Below are positions 13,050-13,649 of a stretch of 13,649 nucleotides of DNA, one piece after another. Below the pieces are notes generated by a model that was given only the letters and a program-made list of their open reading frames with translations, did not search any database and was not told the DNA's origin. The first letter of the stretch is position 1. Each line of letters opens with the position of its first letter. This DNA comes from Baffinella frigidus (lineage: Eukaryota; Cryptophyceae; Cryptomonadales; Baffinellaceae). The DNA lies in NCBI GenBank assembly GCA_026770585.1, contig MU647675.1:39467-53115 (forward strand), given 5' to 3'. The position numbers and the translations under genes are program-made.

Positions 13050-13151
13050 CTAGAGTGAAAACAGCAAGGCCGCTCGGGAGGGTACCTGCGTCGCGACGTG
13101 ATAGACGTTCCAGCGGCAGCGCAGCGCCATGCCCCGCGTCTTCGCGTACAT
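13050..13151 (-). pseudogene. Exon-like fragment, copy 1 (longest)
   Basis: On the minus strand, ATG at 13151 opens a 33-codon frame, MYAKTRGMALRCRWNVYHVA then TQVPSRAALLFSL, closed by TAG at 13052-13050. Codons before the CAG-GTACCC junction (13086/13085) are strongly G/C-ending, and differences from copies 2 and 3 fall partly at silent or conservative sites. This supports descent from a real exon ending at that donor-like site. An in-frame TGA lies seven codons upstream of the ATG. Product unrecognised. The competing 135-codon frame over the same bases lacks this codon bias. Confidence 0.4.
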
Positions 13152-13560
13152 CCCCGTGTCCTGCCGCCCTCACCATATTTAGACGTGATGGTGGCCTCAT
13201 TCAGGTATTTCGAATAACCCGGGGCATACCGTAGCGTACATGGCTGTGTCCTCCCGCCACCACCCCCGTGCCACCATCAGTAACTCGACGAACCGAGGGT
13301 TTAGGATTTGACGTAGGATTTGACCCCCGTGCCACCATCAGCGTGCCACCACCACCGTGCCACCATCAGCGCCTCGTCTAACATGCCTGTGCCCCCCCTA
13401 TGCCTGTGTCCTGCCGTCCCGTGCCCCCATTATAAGGTATTTTGAATGACCTAGAGCCATTCCCCGCATCTTCGCGTACCCCCCCCCCTTCATTTAGGTA
13501 TTAAACGACCTAGGGCATACTGTGGCGTGCATCCCTGTGTCGTGCCACCATCGTCACCAC
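13140..13560 (-). repeat. Degenerate repeats of the 5' flank of the exon-like unit
   Basis: Read on the minus strand, the string (G)GCAGGACAC-GG-ATGTACGC-GGGGCATGGC recurs in decayed forms at about 13130-13175, 13222-13265, 13455-13480 and 13515-13560. Most are followed by a TCGAAATACCT-type tail. One copy (near 13479-13450) still reads YAKMRGMALGHSKYL; others diverge to stops. Between them GTGCCACCATCAG (+ strand) occurs three times (about 13269, 13329, 13358). This looks like a decaying duplicated cluster. Confidence 0.55.
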
Positions 13561-13561
13561 C

Positions 13562-13649
13562 CTGTGGGGGGGGGTCTGACCCCCTGGGGGGGTGGGCGCT
13601 GTATCGGGGGGGCAACCAGGTGGGGGGGGGGGCGAGGGTGGGGGTGGGG
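13562..13649 (+). repeat. G-run-rich window edge
   Basis: Long runs of five to ten G separate short spacers to the end of the window. GGGGGTC-T-GACCCCC at 13570-13584 is a small perfect palindrome. Several G runs could form G-quadruplexes. Homopolymer runs like these are also common at assembly edges, so exact lengths should not be trusted. Confidence 0.7.

Noticed and set aside
12793-13200. 135-codon minus-strand ORF starting at a real ATG
   Set aside because: An alternative frame over the same bases has stronger codon bias and is the one shared among the repeated exon-like copies, so this frame is probably a shadow.
13562-13649. G-rich end as a genuine telomere
   Set aside because: Runs of G lack any TTTAGGG period and are better explained as simple G-rich sequence or an assembly edge.

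Overview
The window reads as subtelomeric or interstitial-telomeric DNA from a nuclear eukaryotic genome. About half of it is degenerate heptamer repeat related to CCCTAAA/TTTAGGG, the plant/Arabidopsis-type telomere unit that is also used by many green algae, dinoflagellates, apicomplexans and other protists. The clearest coding segment uses mostly G or C at third codon positions (about four fifths by hand count), and the unique islands are moderately to strongly GC-rich. This suggests a GC-rich protist or alga rather than a land plant, but I cannot name the lineage. Nothing bacterial was seen, such as operons, Shine-Dalgarno-led gene trains, rRNA or tRNA.

Layout, left to right. 1-3602: CCCTAAA-orientation heptamer array containing internal segmental duplications. 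3603-6760: unique island with two copies of a palindromic foldback element (3719-3840 and 6209-6332) and one credible small protein-coding ORF (5374-5769, unknown function). 6761-9508: second CCCTAAA-orientation array. 9509-9929: AT-richer unique island where repeat orientation flips. 9930-10022: short TTTAGGG-orientation block. 10041-11397: dense mosaic of inverted-repeat elements, namely a 145-bp TIR element, a third copy of foldback family 1, three copies of a related foldback family 2, a 71-bp exact duplication and two GC-rich hairpins. 11665-11974: two TTTAGGG-orientation blocks separated by a 70-80 bp non-telomeric insert with a short coding-like frame. 11995-12191: GA-rich purine tract. 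12334-13560: duplicated, apparently decayed exon-like fragments on the minus strand, mixed with a dispersed TTTGACCACTCT motif, a 28-bp inverted repeat, TTC microsatellite and hairpins. 13562-13649: G-rich edge.

The window does not read as a working pathway. One probable gene sits among telomere-like arrays and small non-autonomous palindromic elements. The most interesting signal is foldback family 2: three copies carry a 20-nt palindrome at the same internal position, yet its arm sequence differs while staying self-complementary. The two foldback families also share core motifs and appear to have exchanged sequence.
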